Assembly: GCA_042408965.1 (NCBI GenBank)
Contig: JBHOQN010000144.1
Span: forward strand, 1 to 64,000
DNA from: Thermogemmatispora sp042408965
GTDB lineage: Bacteria; Chloroflexota; Ktedonobacteria; Ktedonobacterales; Ktedonobacteraceae
DNA: 64,000 nt
Direction of reading: 5' to 3'
Every line of letters begins with the position of its first letter. Within the stretch, counting starts at the first letter, position 1. A program made the translations under genes and the position numbers. Of this stretch, positions 25,724 to 34,012 are shown piece after piece. Below the pieces are notes generated by a model, which made no database searches, was not told the origin of the DNA, and saw only the letters and a list, made by a program, of their open reading frames with translations.

Positions 25724-25921
25724 ATGACGATGGGTCTGGAGACGGAGACGCCTCGTCGCTGTCCACGCTGCGGAGGCCGTCTCTATAAGCCCCTGGGAAG
25801 CTCATTCTACTGGCACGCTGATAGCAATCATCCGCCCTGTGATATCACCAATATCGCCGAGTCATCGTTCAAGACCCAGACCGCAGAAGACGCGCCGGCA
25901 GAGAAGCGCGAGCAGAAATAG
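25724..25921 (+). CDS. small zinc-ribbon protein
   Basis: 65 residues beginning with a zinc-ribbon knuckle CPRCGGRLY, then SSFYWHADSNHPPC, which supplies possible His/Cys ligands. The tail is charged. AAGGAG eight bases before ATG 25724 supports translation. It follows the other zinc-ribbon gene by 93 bp and may be co-transcribed. Function unknown. Confidence 0.7.
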   Translation: MTMGLETETPRRCPRCGGRLYKPLGSSFYWHADSNHPPCDITNIAESSFKTQTAEDAPAEKREQK

Positions 25922-26070
25922 CTCTTTCTGCCGGCCGGCAGACCCCCTTCGGACTACAACTTCTTGTACGCAGCTCCGTAATAGGATAGGAATGAAGAGA
26001 GAGCGAGTACGCTCTGCCAGTTCGCCGGAAGCTGTAAGCTGTCTCTTTCCCTGAGTGATGAGGTGAAGCA

Positions 26071-26826
26071 ATGTTTAATCCGCGCTATAATTCACCCTAT
26101 GGTATGGGGCGCAGAGGAGGCTTCGCCGCCGCCTACCCCTATCAGACGGTGCCATATATCAATGAGGAGGCCGGCAGCCTGGTCAGCAAAGTCATGCTGC
26201 TGCTGGCGGTGTCCTTCCTGGTAGCCTGCGTCGGCACCTTTATCGGCATCTCCTTCTTCTCACAAGTTGCAGGCATTGGGGCCTACCTGCTGGTGGCTCT
26301 GGGTGGCCTGGTGGTCCTGCTCATTCTGCACCTGGCCATCAATGTGCAGGGATTGAATATCTTCCTGCTCTACCTGTTTACGTTTCTGGAGGGCATGTCG
26401 CTGGCGCCCCTGGTCACGGCCTACACAGGGGCTGGCATGGGCAATATCCTGGGCGAGGCCTTTCTGATGACCGCGGCCACCTCATTGGGCCTGGCCATCT
26501 ATGCCTGGACAACGCGCCGCAACTTCACCGGTCTGGGCAGATACCTCTTCTTTGGCTTGATTCTCCTGCTCGTCGCGGGGATCGTGGGCATCTTTCTGCC
26601 GGGCCTCTTCGGTACCGGCATTGGGGGATTGCTGATCTCAGTGGTCGGGATCGCCATTTTTGGTGGCTACGTGCTCTACTACGTGCAGCAGGCGAAGTAC
26701 CTGGCCGATACGCTGCCCAACGCCATCATGCTCACGGTCTCGATCTTCATCACCGTGCTCAACCTCTTCATCTACATTTTGCGCCTGCTCACAATCCTGC
26801 AGGGCGGCAATCGCAGCAGCCGCTAA
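26071..26826 (+). CDS. Bax inhibitor-1 / YccA family membrane protein
   Basis: 251 residues with a polar N-terminus (1-33) and about seven membrane helices. The EEAGSLVSKVMLLLAVSFLVACVGTFIG opening, FLEGMSLAPLVTAYTG and the C-terminal IFITVLNLFIYILRLL are typical of the Bax inhibitor-1 (TMBIM/YccA) family, known as pH-sensitive calcium leak channels or FtsH-interacting proteins. An ftsH gene is present at 55931, but far away. GAGGTGA precedes ATG 26071. It is followed by a strong hairpin. Confidence 0.9.
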   Translation: MFNPRYNSPYGMGRRGGFAAAYPYQTVPYINEEAGSLVSKVMLLLAVSFLVACVGTFIGISFFSQVAGIGAYLLVALGGLVVLLILHLAINVQGLNIFLLYLFTFLEGMSLAPLVTAYTGAGMGNILGEAFLMTAATSLGLAIYAWTTRRNFTGLGRYLFFGLILLLVAGIVGIFLPGLFGTGIGGLLISVVGIAIFGGYVLYYVQQAKYLADTLPNAIMLTVSIFITVLNLFIYILRLLTILQGGNRSSR

Positions 26827-26897
26827 GCAGCCAGAGCATCTTGCGTCGGCCAGCATCTGCGCCCCAGAGCCCAGCGCGAGCGAGCAAGTGAGTGAGC

Positions 26898-26936
26898 GAG
26901 GAGAGGAGCTGACACCAGAGGCAGGCTCCTCTCCTC
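26898..26936 (+). terminator. 12-bp perfect hairpin after the Bax-inhibitor gene
   Basis: GAGGAGAGGAGC (26898-26909) pairs perfectly with GCTCCTCTCCTC (26925-26936), with a 15-base loop. No U-tract follows, so termination is inferred. Confidence 0.5.
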
Positions 26937-27069
26937 CTCGCACGTCTGCACTGTGTGACAGCAGCCAGGCGGCACCAGTAGCCGCGCGTACATCCATCAG
27001 AGGGAGCCTGTCATCCATAGCGGCCAGGCGATGCGGCGCATGCAGAGCAGGACTCCAGGGCTGTGCCTG

Positions 27070-27099
27070 TTGCCGAGCAGGCCTGATCGGGGGTATAAT
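27070..27099 (+). promoter_or_regulatory. promoter of the thioredoxin gene
   Basis: TTGCCG at 27070-27075, 18 bp, TATAAT at 27094-27099. The 130-base leader contains GGAGGAATAA followed by a ten-codon frame (GTG 27131 to TGA 27160, MQGLICFPN), which may be a leader peptide. Confidence 0.65.
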
Positions 27100-27234
27100 C
27101 TGGCAGTGGGGCTGGCGTCTGGAGGAATAAGTGCAGGGCCTGATTTGTTTTCCTAACTGAAAGTACTTCACGGTACCCGATTGTGCTGGATAAGCATAAA
27201 ACTGACAGACTTCCTGGGAAAGAGAGTCGTTTGA

Positions 27235-27582
27235 ATGGCTGAGCATTCCAATCTGTTTCATATTAGCGACCAGGATTTTGAGACGCGCGTCTTGAAGTCC
27301 TCAACGCCGGTGATAGTTGACTTCTGGGCCACCTGGTGCCCCCCCTGTCGTGCGCTTGCTCCGACCTACGAACAGCTGAGCAAGGAGTACCAGGGCAAGC
27401 TGGCGTTTGCTAAGATGGACATCGACGAGAATCAGGTCACGCCGATGCGCCTGCATATCCAGGCCGTCCCCACGCTGATCGTCTTTAAAGATGGTCGAGA
27501 GGTTGCGCGCCTGGTCGGTCCCCATCCGCTGCGGCTGAAGAGCGAGATCGACCGCATCCTGGCGCAGAGCACGGTCGTCTGA
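27235..27582 (+). CDS. trxA: thioredoxin
   Basis: A 115-residue thioredoxin, a cytoplasmic thiol-disulfide reductant. The active site is WCPPCR, with Pro-Pro instead of the standard Gly-Pro between the cysteines, which usually shifts the redox potential. The cis-proline is in AVPTLIVF. VDFWATWC and FAKMDIDENQVTPMRLHI are normal family blocks. GGGAAAGAGAG lies before ATG 27235. It is monocistronic with its own promoter. The CPPC motif leaves open that it acts on a particular partner rather than as the general thioredoxin. Confidence 0.93.
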   Translation: MAEHSNLFHISDQDFETRVLKSSTPVIVDFWATWCPPCRALAPTYEQLSKEYQGKLAFAKMDIDENQVTPMRLHIQAVPTLIVFKDGREVARLVGPHPLRLKSEIDRILAQSTVV

Positions 27583-27697
27583 CCTGAGTGGCGTGGCGAG
27601 TGCGCTGTGCTGAAGTGAGGGAGGAGTGCGATGCGAGAGTGGAGGCTGGATCTGCCAGCGTCCAGGGGGCTCGCACTTCTCTGTATATTTTCCCCTC

Positions 27698-27726
27698 TCG
27701 ACGCTTTTCGGCTTTTATGATATATT
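27698..27726 (+). promoter_or_regulatory. probable promoter of the GntR gene
   Basis: TCGACG at 27698-27703, 17 bp, TATATT at 27721-27726, 68 bp before the start codon. Confidence 0.5.
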
Positions 27727-27793
27727 CTTCTCACCATCTTTAATCTCGGAGATGTAGAATCCTGTTGTCTGGACATAGGGGGGACTGTATATT

Positions 27794-28534
27794 ATGCCAA
27801 TGTTGGAACGCTCAAACCCTCTGCCGCTGTACTATCAGCTCAAAGAAGTGCTGAAGCAGCAGATTCGCGCAGGGCATCTGGCCCCGCATACCGCCATTCC
27901 ATCCGAGCCCGAGCTGGTGGCGCGCTACCGTGTGAGTCGCGCTACCGTACGGCAGGCCTTGACCGAGCTGGTCCATGAGGGCCTGTTGTATCGTCAACAT
28001 GGCAAAGGCACATTTGTCTGCGAGCCACGTGTGCAGCAGACGCTCAGCGAGCTGACGAGTCTGAGCGAAGAGATCCGGCGACGTGGCAAGCGGCCAGGAG
28101 GGCTCCTGCTCGTCAGCGAGCTGGTACGTGGCTCCGAGGCAGTTCGTGAGCGCCTGCGCCTGCTGGATGAGGAGCAGGCCGTGCGTCTGGTACGGCTACG
28201 CACCGCTGATGAAGTGCCCGTCGCCCATGAGGTCGATTACCTGCCCTATCCCCGAGCGACCGGGGTGTATCAGCGCGCCAGAGAATTAGGAGAGGGGTCG
28301 CTCTACAGCATGATGGCCTCTGAGGGCCTGAGCCCTTATATCGCCGAGCAGAGCGTCACGGCGGCCCTGCCCACCGCGCGCGAGGCCGAGCTGCTGCATA
28401 TTCCGCCCGACGAGCCGGGCCTGCGTGTCATCTGTACCACTTTTGATCAGACTGGCTCGCCCATTGCCTATAGTGAAGTCTTTCATCCTGGATCGCGCTA
28501 TACGTATGAAGTAACGCTGCGGGTGGCAAGGTAG
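27794..28534 (+). CDS. GntR family transcriptional regulator, HutC/UTRA type
   Basis: 246-residue one-component regulator. The N-terminal winged helix (about 10-75) has PLYYQLKEVLKQQI, IPSEPELVARYRVSRATVRQ and the wing GLLYRQHGKGTFV. The C-terminal UTRA ligand domain has LRTADEVPVAHEVDYLP and the end block PIAYSEVFHPGSRYTYEV, which binds small metabolites, often sugar phosphates or amino-acid derivatives. No target gene is adjacent, so it may control itself or distant genes. ATG 27794 follows GGGGGGAC. Confidence 0.93.
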   Translation: MPMLERSNPLPLYYQLKEVLKQQIRAGHLAPHTAIPSEPELVARYRVSRATVRQALTELVHEGLLYRQHGKGTFVCEPRVQQTLSELTSLSEEIRRRGKRPGGLLLVSELVRGSEAVRERLRLLDEEQAVRLVRLRTADEVPVAHEVDYLPYPRATGVYQRARELGEGSLYSMMASEGLSPYIAEQSVTAALPTAREAELLHIPPDEPGLRVICTTFDQTGSPIAYSEVFHPGSRYTYEVTLRVAR

Positions 28535-28729
28535 TAAGCGAATCACACTCCATGAGCAGCAGGTCGGTTGAACTGGCGATGCCTGCCCTGCCCGGTTGCA
28601 GGCCGTCTGCTCTGCCGACCTTTTCTGCTGCTAGAGAGGGAGAGACACCCCATCGATTCTGCCCGCAGGCCGGGGGGAAGGGTATGATTGTCCGTCGTAG
28701 TGAACAGACTAGAAGAGCCACGATCGGCG

Positions 28730-28738
28730 TGCTATACT
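28730..28738 (+). promoter_or_regulatory. extended -10 promoter element
   Basis: TG-C-TATACT at 28730-28738, about 67 bp before the TPR gene; no good -35. Confidence 0.5.
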
Positions 28739-28804
28739 AGGCCATGACTGATGCAATGTGCTACCCTCGTTGACGAGACTCGATAGAGGAAGGAAACAGC
28801 CCTA

Positions 28805-30232
28805 ATGGAAGAGATGTCGGATATGCCAAAGCACGAGGTGTCTGCCGGACAGAACGGCGTGGGATCGGCTATGAATCGTGAGGAAAAAGAATGGACGGAT
28901 CGTGGGAAGGCTGCGGCTGCCGAAGAAGATTACGAGCGTGCCGCGGAGGCCTTTGAGCGCGCGGTGGCCGCTAATCCAGGCAGTGGGCGGGCGCGCTACA
29001 ATCTGGCGCTGGCGCAGCAGTATCTGGGCGATAAGGAGCTGGCGATCGCCGGCTACCGGCGCGCCATCGACCTCGATCCCGGGCTGATCGAGGCCTATAT
29101 CAATCTGGGGAACCAGTATGTAGAGCTTGGCCTCTATGATGAGGCTGTCGAGACCTTTCAGCAGGCCCTGGAGATTCAGCCAGAGCATGACGATCTCTAT
29201 GTCAGCCTGGGCGATGCCTACCGTCTGCAGAATCTCTACCAGGACGCTGTGCAGGCCTACCGCCAGGCCCTGCTACTCAATCCCCAGAATACCCAGGCCA
29301 GCGAGAATCTGCACAATGTGCGTGAGCGGCTCAACGGCCAGCTCCGCCGAGTGATGGCCCAGGAGGCAGAGATCGATCGCAACCCCAGCGATCCAGCGCG
29401 CTACGCGGAGCTGGCGGCCCTCTACCTGGATATGCGGCGCTATGATGAGGCCCTGTCCATGGCCAATCAGATGCTGGTGCTCGATCCTGAGAACCGGGCG
29501 GCCTACGATGTCCTGGCCTCAGTCTATGAGCAGATGGGCGAGCGCGATCAGGCCGCGCAGGTCTACGAGCGCATTGTCGAGCTCGAGCCGGCCGATCCCA
29601 GCGCCTGGGAGCGGCTGGCCTACTGGCGTTCGCTGCAGGGTGATACAGAAGGGGCGCTCGAGGCCTATCGGCGAGCGCTGGAGCTGGAGCCACACCGCCA
29701 TAGCGCGCGTTTTGGTCTGGCTGAGACCTCCCTCGAGAGCGAGCGTTACCAGGAGGCGGCCCAGGCCTATCAGGAACTCATCGCCGCAGGCGAGGAGCTG
29801 CAGGACGATGACCTTGCCGCCGCTTATGCCGGGCTGGCCGATGCCTACAATGCCCTGGAGCGCTACGATGAGGCGATCAGCGTCGCCAGGAAGCTGCTGG
29901 AGCGCTACGAGGATGATGCCGAGGGCTATTACCAGCTCGCCACGGCCTACGACGGGCTGGGGCGCTATGACGAGGCGATCGAGAACTACGAGAACGCCAT
30001 CGAGTCCGATCCGCTGAACCCCGATTTCTACAACGATCTAGCCGACACCTATCGCAAGGTCAGGCGCTATAACGAGGCTGTAGAAATGGCTCAGCAGGCC
30101 ATCGCCATGGACCCCTCGCAGGTGCTGGCCTACGAGACCCTCGCTCAAATCTATCAGGAGATGGGGCGGACCGACGAGGCGCGCGAGATCCTGGCCCAGG
30201 CCAGCGAGCTGCGCCAGGCCGATGGCAAGTAG
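28805..30232 (+). CDS. TPR-repeat protein
   Basis: 475 residues, nearly all tetratricopeptide repeats: about eleven 34-residue units such as ARYNLALAQQYLGDKELAIA, AYINLGNQYVELGLYDEAVE and GYYQLATAYDGLGRYDEAIE, with a break near 180-200. No signal or membrane segment, so a cytoplasmic scaffold for protein complexes. GGAAGGAAAC precedes ATG 28805; another in-frame ATG at 28823 is possible. It converges with the nucleotidyltransferase-HEPN gene, 20 bp apart. Partners unknown. Confidence 0.9.
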   Translation: MEEMSDMPKHEVSAGQNGVGSAMNREEKEWTDRGKAAAAEEDYERAAEAFERAVAANPGSGRARYNLALAQQYLGDKELAIAGYRRAIDLDPGLIEAYINLGNQYVELGLYDEAVETFQQALEIQPEHDDLYVSLGDAYRLQNLYQDAVQAYRQALLLNPQNTQASENLHNVRERLNGQLRRVMAQEAEIDRNPSDPARYAELAALYLDMRRYDEALSMANQMLVLDPENRAAYDVLASVYEQMGERDQAAQVYERIVELEPADPSAWERLAYWRSLQGDTEGALEAYRRALELEPHRHSARFGLAETSLESERYQEAAQAYQELIAAGEELQDDDLAAAYAGLADAYNALERYDEAISVARKLLERYEDDAEGYYQLATAYDGLGRYDEAIENYENAIESDPLNPDFYNDLADTYRKVRRYNEAVEMAQQAIAMDPSQVLAYETLAQIYQEMGRTDEAREILAQASELRQADGK

Positions 30233-30252
30233 CGTGCGGCGGCGCGTTGAGG

Positions 30253-31092
30253 CTACTGCTCCAGGCGCCCCCTGATCGTCTCGGCGAAGCTCTCCAGATC
30301 AGCGAGACGCTGCTGGAGATGTTCATAGAGGAGGTCGCGCTGCAGCGCTCCCGGATCACGAATCAGCGTATCGCGCAGGTCGGTGAGGACCTCCAGGCGA
30401 TAGGCCAGGTTCCGCGGAATAATCTGCTGTGCGGCCACAATGCTGAGGAGTTCATGATAGTCTTCGGGACGGCGCAGGCCCAGGGCAGCGACCAGGATGC
30501 TGCAGATCTGCAGACAGGCCTCAATAGCGAGCTGCAGGTAGCGCTCTGCCAGCCCATAGATGCGATAGTCGCTCGTGAACTCCTCGCGCCGGGTCTCTCG
30601 CAGGCCGCGCAGGATACCGGTGGCCTCGCTGAGCTGCTGCAGATGGCGCTGTACCAGATCCTTGTCGACTGGCAGAATCTGGCGCTGCAGGCGGCGGCTG
30701 AGCGCCTGGTTCTGAATCTCATCGAAGCGCTTGAAGTCCAGATAGTCCATGATGGCCCGAGTCTCAAACATGACGCGCCGCTTCTCATCGCGGCTGTAGA
30801 GAATCTGGCCATATTTGATGACCTGGAGCTTGAGCAGCAGGGAGGCCTGATTGAGAATCATCACGTCGATGTTCTCCGTCTCCAGACGCTTGGCCAGCTC
30901 ACTGAAAAAATAGAGCTGGTAGTCCAGGAACTGATCCGACTTAATCTGATCCATCAGGAGAATAGCGATGTCAATATCGCTCAGTTCCCCGAAGGGGGTA
31001 CGACGTTTCAAGGCCCCGGTGAGGTAGGCAGCATTCACGGGATTCTGGGCGAAGAGTTGATTGAGCTGTGCCTGCTTCTCGAAGAGATTCAT
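30253..31092 (-). CDS. fused MNT nucleotidyltransferase-HEPN (HepT-like) protein
   Basis: 279 residues joining, in one chain, the two halves of an MntA/HepT toxin-antitoxin pair. Residues 20-100 are a minimal nucleotidyltransferase with the Asp pair in ELSDIDIAILL (Asp39, Asp41) and a third acidic residue in NIDVMIL (Asp76); the usual GSxARG loop is changed to GALKRR. Residues 145-279 are a HepT-type HEPN helical bundle (PEDYHELLSIVA, IIPRNLAYRLEVLTDLRD). The RNase/AMPylation motif RxxxxHxY is replaced by RDTLIRDP (Arg240, then Arg245 where His is expected, and no Tyr). An inactive toxin half is inferred. ATG 31092 has GGAGG six bases upstream; ATG 31098 overlaps that site. Confidence 0.8.
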   Translation of the reverse strand: MNLFEKQAQLNQLFAQNPVNAAYLTGALKRRTPFGELSDIDIAILLMDQIKSDQFLDYQLYFFSELAKRLETENIDVMILNQASLLLKLQVIKYGQILYSRDEKRRVMFETRAIMDYLDFKRFDEIQNQALSRRLQRQILPVDKDLVQRHLQQLSEATGILRGLRETRREEFTSDYRIYGLAERYLQLAIEACLQICSILVAALGLRRPEDYHELLSIVAAQQIIPRNLAYRLEVLTDLRDTLIRDPGALQRDLLYEHLQQRLADLESFAETIRGRLEQ

Positions 31093-31284
31093 CAGCATCC
31101 TCCGATACAGACCCTTGAAGACTGTCGTTGACAGCGGCAGGGTTCCAGGAGTGACCCCCGCCTGTTAAGAGGCTGAAGGGACTTCCAGTGTATAGCCAGG
31201 ACGATCAGGTAGACTCTATCTCTATTCTACCATAGAAGTGGCCTCTGCTGGCCTCTAGCCGACGTTGCCAGCTCCGGGAGATGG

Positions 31285-31698
31285 TCAGCCTTCGACCCAT
31301 GCTTCTCCGTCGATCGAGACCTCTTTTTTCCAGATAGGCACGGTGGTTTTCAGGGTATCGATGATGTAGCGGCAGGCGGCGAAGGCCTCCGCACGGTGCG
31401 GTGTGGCGACGACGATGATCACGCTGGCCTCGCCGATCTCCAGCCGCCCGAGGCGGTGGGCGACGGCGACGCGCTCTGCTCCCCAGCGCCGCCGCGCCTC
31501 ATCGATGATGCCGCGAATCTGCTGCTCAGCCATCTCGGGGTAGGCGTCGTACTCAAGATAGCGAATCTCCTTGCCGCGCGCGTGGTTGCGCACGACTCCC
31601 TCGAACACCACAATCGCTCCCGCTTCCGGTGCGGCCACAGCCGCCACCAGCGCCTCACGGTCAAGTGGCTCGCGGGTGATCTGGATCACTGGCTCCAT
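31285..31698 (-). CDS. moaE: molybdopterin synthase catalytic subunit
   Basis: The large subunit of molybdopterin synthase, which inserts two sulfurs into cyclic pyranopterin monophosphate using thiocarboxylated MoaD. Family blocks: GAIVVFEGVVRNHARGKEIRYLEYD, VAVAHRLGRLEIGEASVIIVVATPHRAEAF, and the catalytic lysines in TLKTTVPIWKKEV. 137 residues, typical. ATG 31698 is preceded by the GGAGGAGGAGAG that also encodes part of MoaD's tail; GTG 31704 is an alternative. It overlaps moaD by 13 bases, so the two are co-translated. No other molybdenum cofactor gene is in the window. Confidence 0.95.
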   Translation of the reverse strand: MEPVIQITREPLDREALVAAVAAPEAGAIVVFEGVVRNHARGKEIRYLEYDAYPEMAEQQIRGIIDEARRRWGAERVAVAHRLGRLEIGEASVIIVVATPHRAEAFAACRYIIDTLKTTVPIWKKEVSIDGEAWVEG

Positions 31699-31961
31699 AG
31701 GCACGCTCTGCTTTGCTCTCCTCCTCCCAGAGGAGGGATAAAAACAAGCTCATCCTCTTCGTTGAGCGCCCGCTCGGCCGGCACGTACGTGCGATTCACG
31801 GCGCAGAGCGAACGCTCCAGGATAGATTGCAGCCCGGGGTAGCGGGCTAGCAGAGAGTCCCGCACCTCGGCTACAGTGGTGCCTGCAGGCACCGTCAGCG
31901 TCTCCTCATGCGCGCCAACGATTTCACGCAGTGCCGCGAAGTAGCGAATGCGTATCTTCAT
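31686..31961 (-). CDS. moaD: molybdopterin synthase sulfur carrier with C-terminal tail
   Basis: 91-residue ubiquitin-fold sulfur carrier (MKIRIRYFAALREIVG, TVAEVRDSLLARYPGL, LVFIPPLGG). MoaD normally ends with Gly-Gly, whose carboxylate is adenylated and thiocarboxylated. Here Gly79-Gly80 is followed by 11 residues (GEQSRACLWSQ) that run through the moaE ribosome site and start. Unless trimmed by a protease, the tail should block activation. No frame shift gives an earlier stop. The -10 of its promoter lies seven bases before the ATG, so the transcript may be leaderless. Confidence 0.88.
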   Translation of the reverse strand: MKIRIRYFAALREIVGAHEETLTVPAGTTVAEVRDSLLARYPGLQSILERSLCAVNRTYVPAERALNEEDELVFIPPLGGGEQSRACLWSQ

Positions 31962-31968
31962 AGCACAC

Positions 31969-31998
31969 AGTATAGCACGCAGGCGCTTGTACTGTACA
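31969..31998 (-). promoter_or_regulatory. moaD promoter -10 and palindrome
   Basis: On the minus strand an extended -10, TG-C-TATACT (bases 31974 to 31969), ends seven bases before the moaD ATG, placing transcription start at or next to the start codon. Just upstream lies an 11-bp palindrome, TGTAC-T-GTACA (31988-31998), near the -35 position. Confidence 0.5.
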
Positions 31999-32017
31999 GC
32001 CAGCCGCGGTCCGGAAG

Positions 32018-33562
32018 CTAGCCGGCGGCGCCGCGACGCAGCACAAATGCGGCCAGGGTACGCACAGCGATCCCTGTGGCCCCTTTCTCCTGATACGGCT
32101 TCGGGCTGTCGCTGAAGCTAGTTCCGGCGATGTCCAGGTGGGCCCAGGAGGCCGCGCCGGCGAAGTGTTCCAGAATCTTGGCGGCCGTGATCGCTGAGGC
32201 TGGCCGCCCGCCAGTCTGCTTGATGTCGGCGATCTCGCTTCTGATCTGCTCGCTGTACTCCTCATCCAGCGGCATCTCCCAGAGCTTCTCCCCTACCGTC
32301 TGCCCCGCGGCGATCAATTCCTGGCTCAGTGTGTGGTCGTTGCTGAACAGTCCCGTGTAGACTGTGCCGAGCGCGACATGGATCCCTCCCGTGAGCGTGG
32401 CCACGTCGATGATCGGTGAGAGGCCCTCGCGAGCGGCATAGGACATGGCGTCGGCCAGAATCAGGCGTCCCTCGGCGTCCGTATTGACAATCTCGATCGT
32501 TTTACCATTCATGAGACGCAGGATATCGCCTGGCCGATAGGCGCGGCTGCCGGTCATGTTTTCAGTGGTTGGCACGAGCGCCGTGACATTGACTGCAGGT
32601 TTGAGGCGGGCGATGATCTGCATGGCTCCCAGCACGGCGGCGGCCCCGGCCATATCGCCCTTCATCGTAACCATGCCCTCCTGCGTTTTCAGCGAGAGGC
32701 CGCCGCTGTCGAAGGTAATGCCCTTGCCCACGAGGGCGATACCTCTCGTGTGGTCTGTAGGTGCTCCGCGATAGCGCAGAATCACCAGGTATGGTGGCTC
32801 GCCGCTACCGCTGGAGACCGCCAGCAGTCCGCCCATGCCCAGCGCCTCCATCTGAGGGCGCTCCAACACCTCGTACTCCAGATTCCAGGTCTCGGCCAGG
32901 TGATGGGCACGACGCGCCAGCTCCGCAGGGGTCAGCACATTGGGTGGCTCATTCACCAGATCGCGTGCAAAGTTTGTGCCCTCGGCCATGATGCGGCCGC
33001 GCTCGAGCGCCGCTGTGAGTTCCTCTGACGGCCCCTCCTGACTCACAATCATAATCGCAGAGATGTCGCTCGGCTTGCCACGCTGACCCGTTTTGTACTG
33101 CTGGAAGCGATAGAGTCCGAGCAGGCAGCCCTCGATCTGGGCCTGGACAGCGGCGGCGGCCGAGAGGCTGCTGTCGCTGAAGGCATCGGTAAGGGCCAGT
33201 GCCAGGCGGCTGACTCCCGTCTCCTGCAGGGCCCGTGCCACACAGGCGCAGGTGCGCCGCAGGGTGCGAGCCTCCTGCCCGTTGAGTGCACCCAGACCGA
33301 GCACGACGACCCGCTCGGCCGGCAGCCTCCCCAGGGTATAGAAAGTGGTGATCTGGCCCGCCTCTCCCCTGATGATACCGCGTGCGCAGCTCTGGCTGAT
33401 CACACCACCCAGGGCGGCGTCCACGGCCTGCGCCGACGGAGTCAGGCGAGCTTCCTGCTCCGACGGTGTTGTGAGGACGCCGACCACCAGAGCGCTGCAC
33501 TCTATCTCGCTGACTGTCTGTGTTGTCAGTTGCATCTCCATACGATCCACTCGCTCCTTCAT
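32018..33562 (-). CDS. pepA: leucyl aminopeptidase (family M17)
   Basis: 514-residue cytosolic metallo-aminopeptidase. The catalytic domain carries two-metal ligands and catalytic residues in LVGKGITFDSGGLSLK, MKGDMAGAAAVLGAM and the family signature NTDAEGRLILADA, with GGIHVALGTVYTGLFSN after it. The N-terminal third is the regulatory/DNA-binding-like domain of PepA. Length is typical. The start is uncertain: ATG 33562 has AGGAA ten bases upstream, ATG 33541 has AAGGAG eleven bases upstream. It begins four bases after the receiver gene, so it is co-transcribed with the histidine kinase and receiver. Confidence 0.95.
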   Translation of the reverse strand: MKERVDRMEMQLTTQTVSEIECSALVVGVLTTPSEQEARLTPSAQAVDAALGGVISQSCARGIIRGEAGQITTFYTLGRLPAERVVVLGLGALNGQEARTLRRTCACVARALQETGVSRLALALTDAFSDSSLSAAAAVQAQIEGCLLGLYRFQQYKTGQRGKPSDISAIMIVSQEGPSEELTAALERGRIMAEGTNFARDLVNEPPNVLTPAELARRAHHLAETWNLEYEVLERPQMEALGMGGLLAVSSGSGEPPYLVILRYRGAPTDHTRGIALVGKGITFDSGGLSLKTQEGMVTMKGDMAGAAAVLGAMQIIARLKPAVNVTALVPTTENMTGSRAYRPGDILRLMNGKTIEIVNTDAEGRLILADAMSYAAREGLSPIIDVATLTGGIHVALGTVYTGLFSNDHTLSQELIAAGQTVGEKLWEMPLDEEYSEQIRSEIADIKQTGGRPASAITAAKILEHFAGAASWAHLDIAGTSFSDSPKPYQEKGATGIAVRTLAAFVLRRGAAG

Positions 33563-33566
33563 GTTG

Positions 33567-33995
33567 CTATGATTCCTGTGCAGGTGGCTGCATCAGAAAG
33601 CGGTCGACCAGCTCAAGAAGCTGGCGGGGTTTGAACGGTTTCAGCAGATAATCGCTGTATTCGGCTGCAGCGGCAGCCTCGAACGCCTCGCTGAGCGTGT
33701 AGGCCGTCACTGCGACGATGGGTACAGTTTGCAGAGCTGGGTGCGTGCGAATCAAGCGCATCGTACCGTAGCCATCCAGAACGGGCATAGACAGGTCTGT
33801 CAGAATCAGGTCCACTCGTGGGTCTTGTTCCAGCAGATCAAGGGCCTCACGTCCATTCGCTGCGGAGAGACAGCGGTAGCCGCGTGTGGAGAGGACGCGC
33901 TCCATCAGGATGCGGTCAGAGGCCTCGTTTTCAATGATGAGGATCGTCCTCTGGTGGCTGGTCGCAGCAGATGTCTCCATCATCTCATGTTCCAC
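33567..33995 (-). CDS. single-domain response regulator (receiver only)
   Basis: 142 residues forming just a receiver domain, phosphorylated by a histidine kinase. Asp67 in LILTDLSMP is the phospho-acceptor, Thr in VAVTAYT and Lys in YLLKPFKP are the switch residues. The acidic pair before it is IENE instead of the usual DD, so one metal-binding aspartate is replaced by Asn, which may weaken magnesium binding. No output domain, so it acts by protein contact or as a phospho-relay. It lies 17 bases after the histidine kinase gene and four before pepA. Confidence 0.92.
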   Translation of the reverse strand: MEHEMMETSAATSHQRTILIIENEASDRILMERVLSTRGYRCLSAANGREALDLLEQDPRVDLILTDLSMPVLDGYGTMRLIRTHPALQTVPIVAVTAYTLSEAFEAAAAAEYSDYLLKPFKPRQLLELVDRFLMQPPAQES

Positions 33996-34012
33996 TCAGA
34001 TATGGGATAGTG

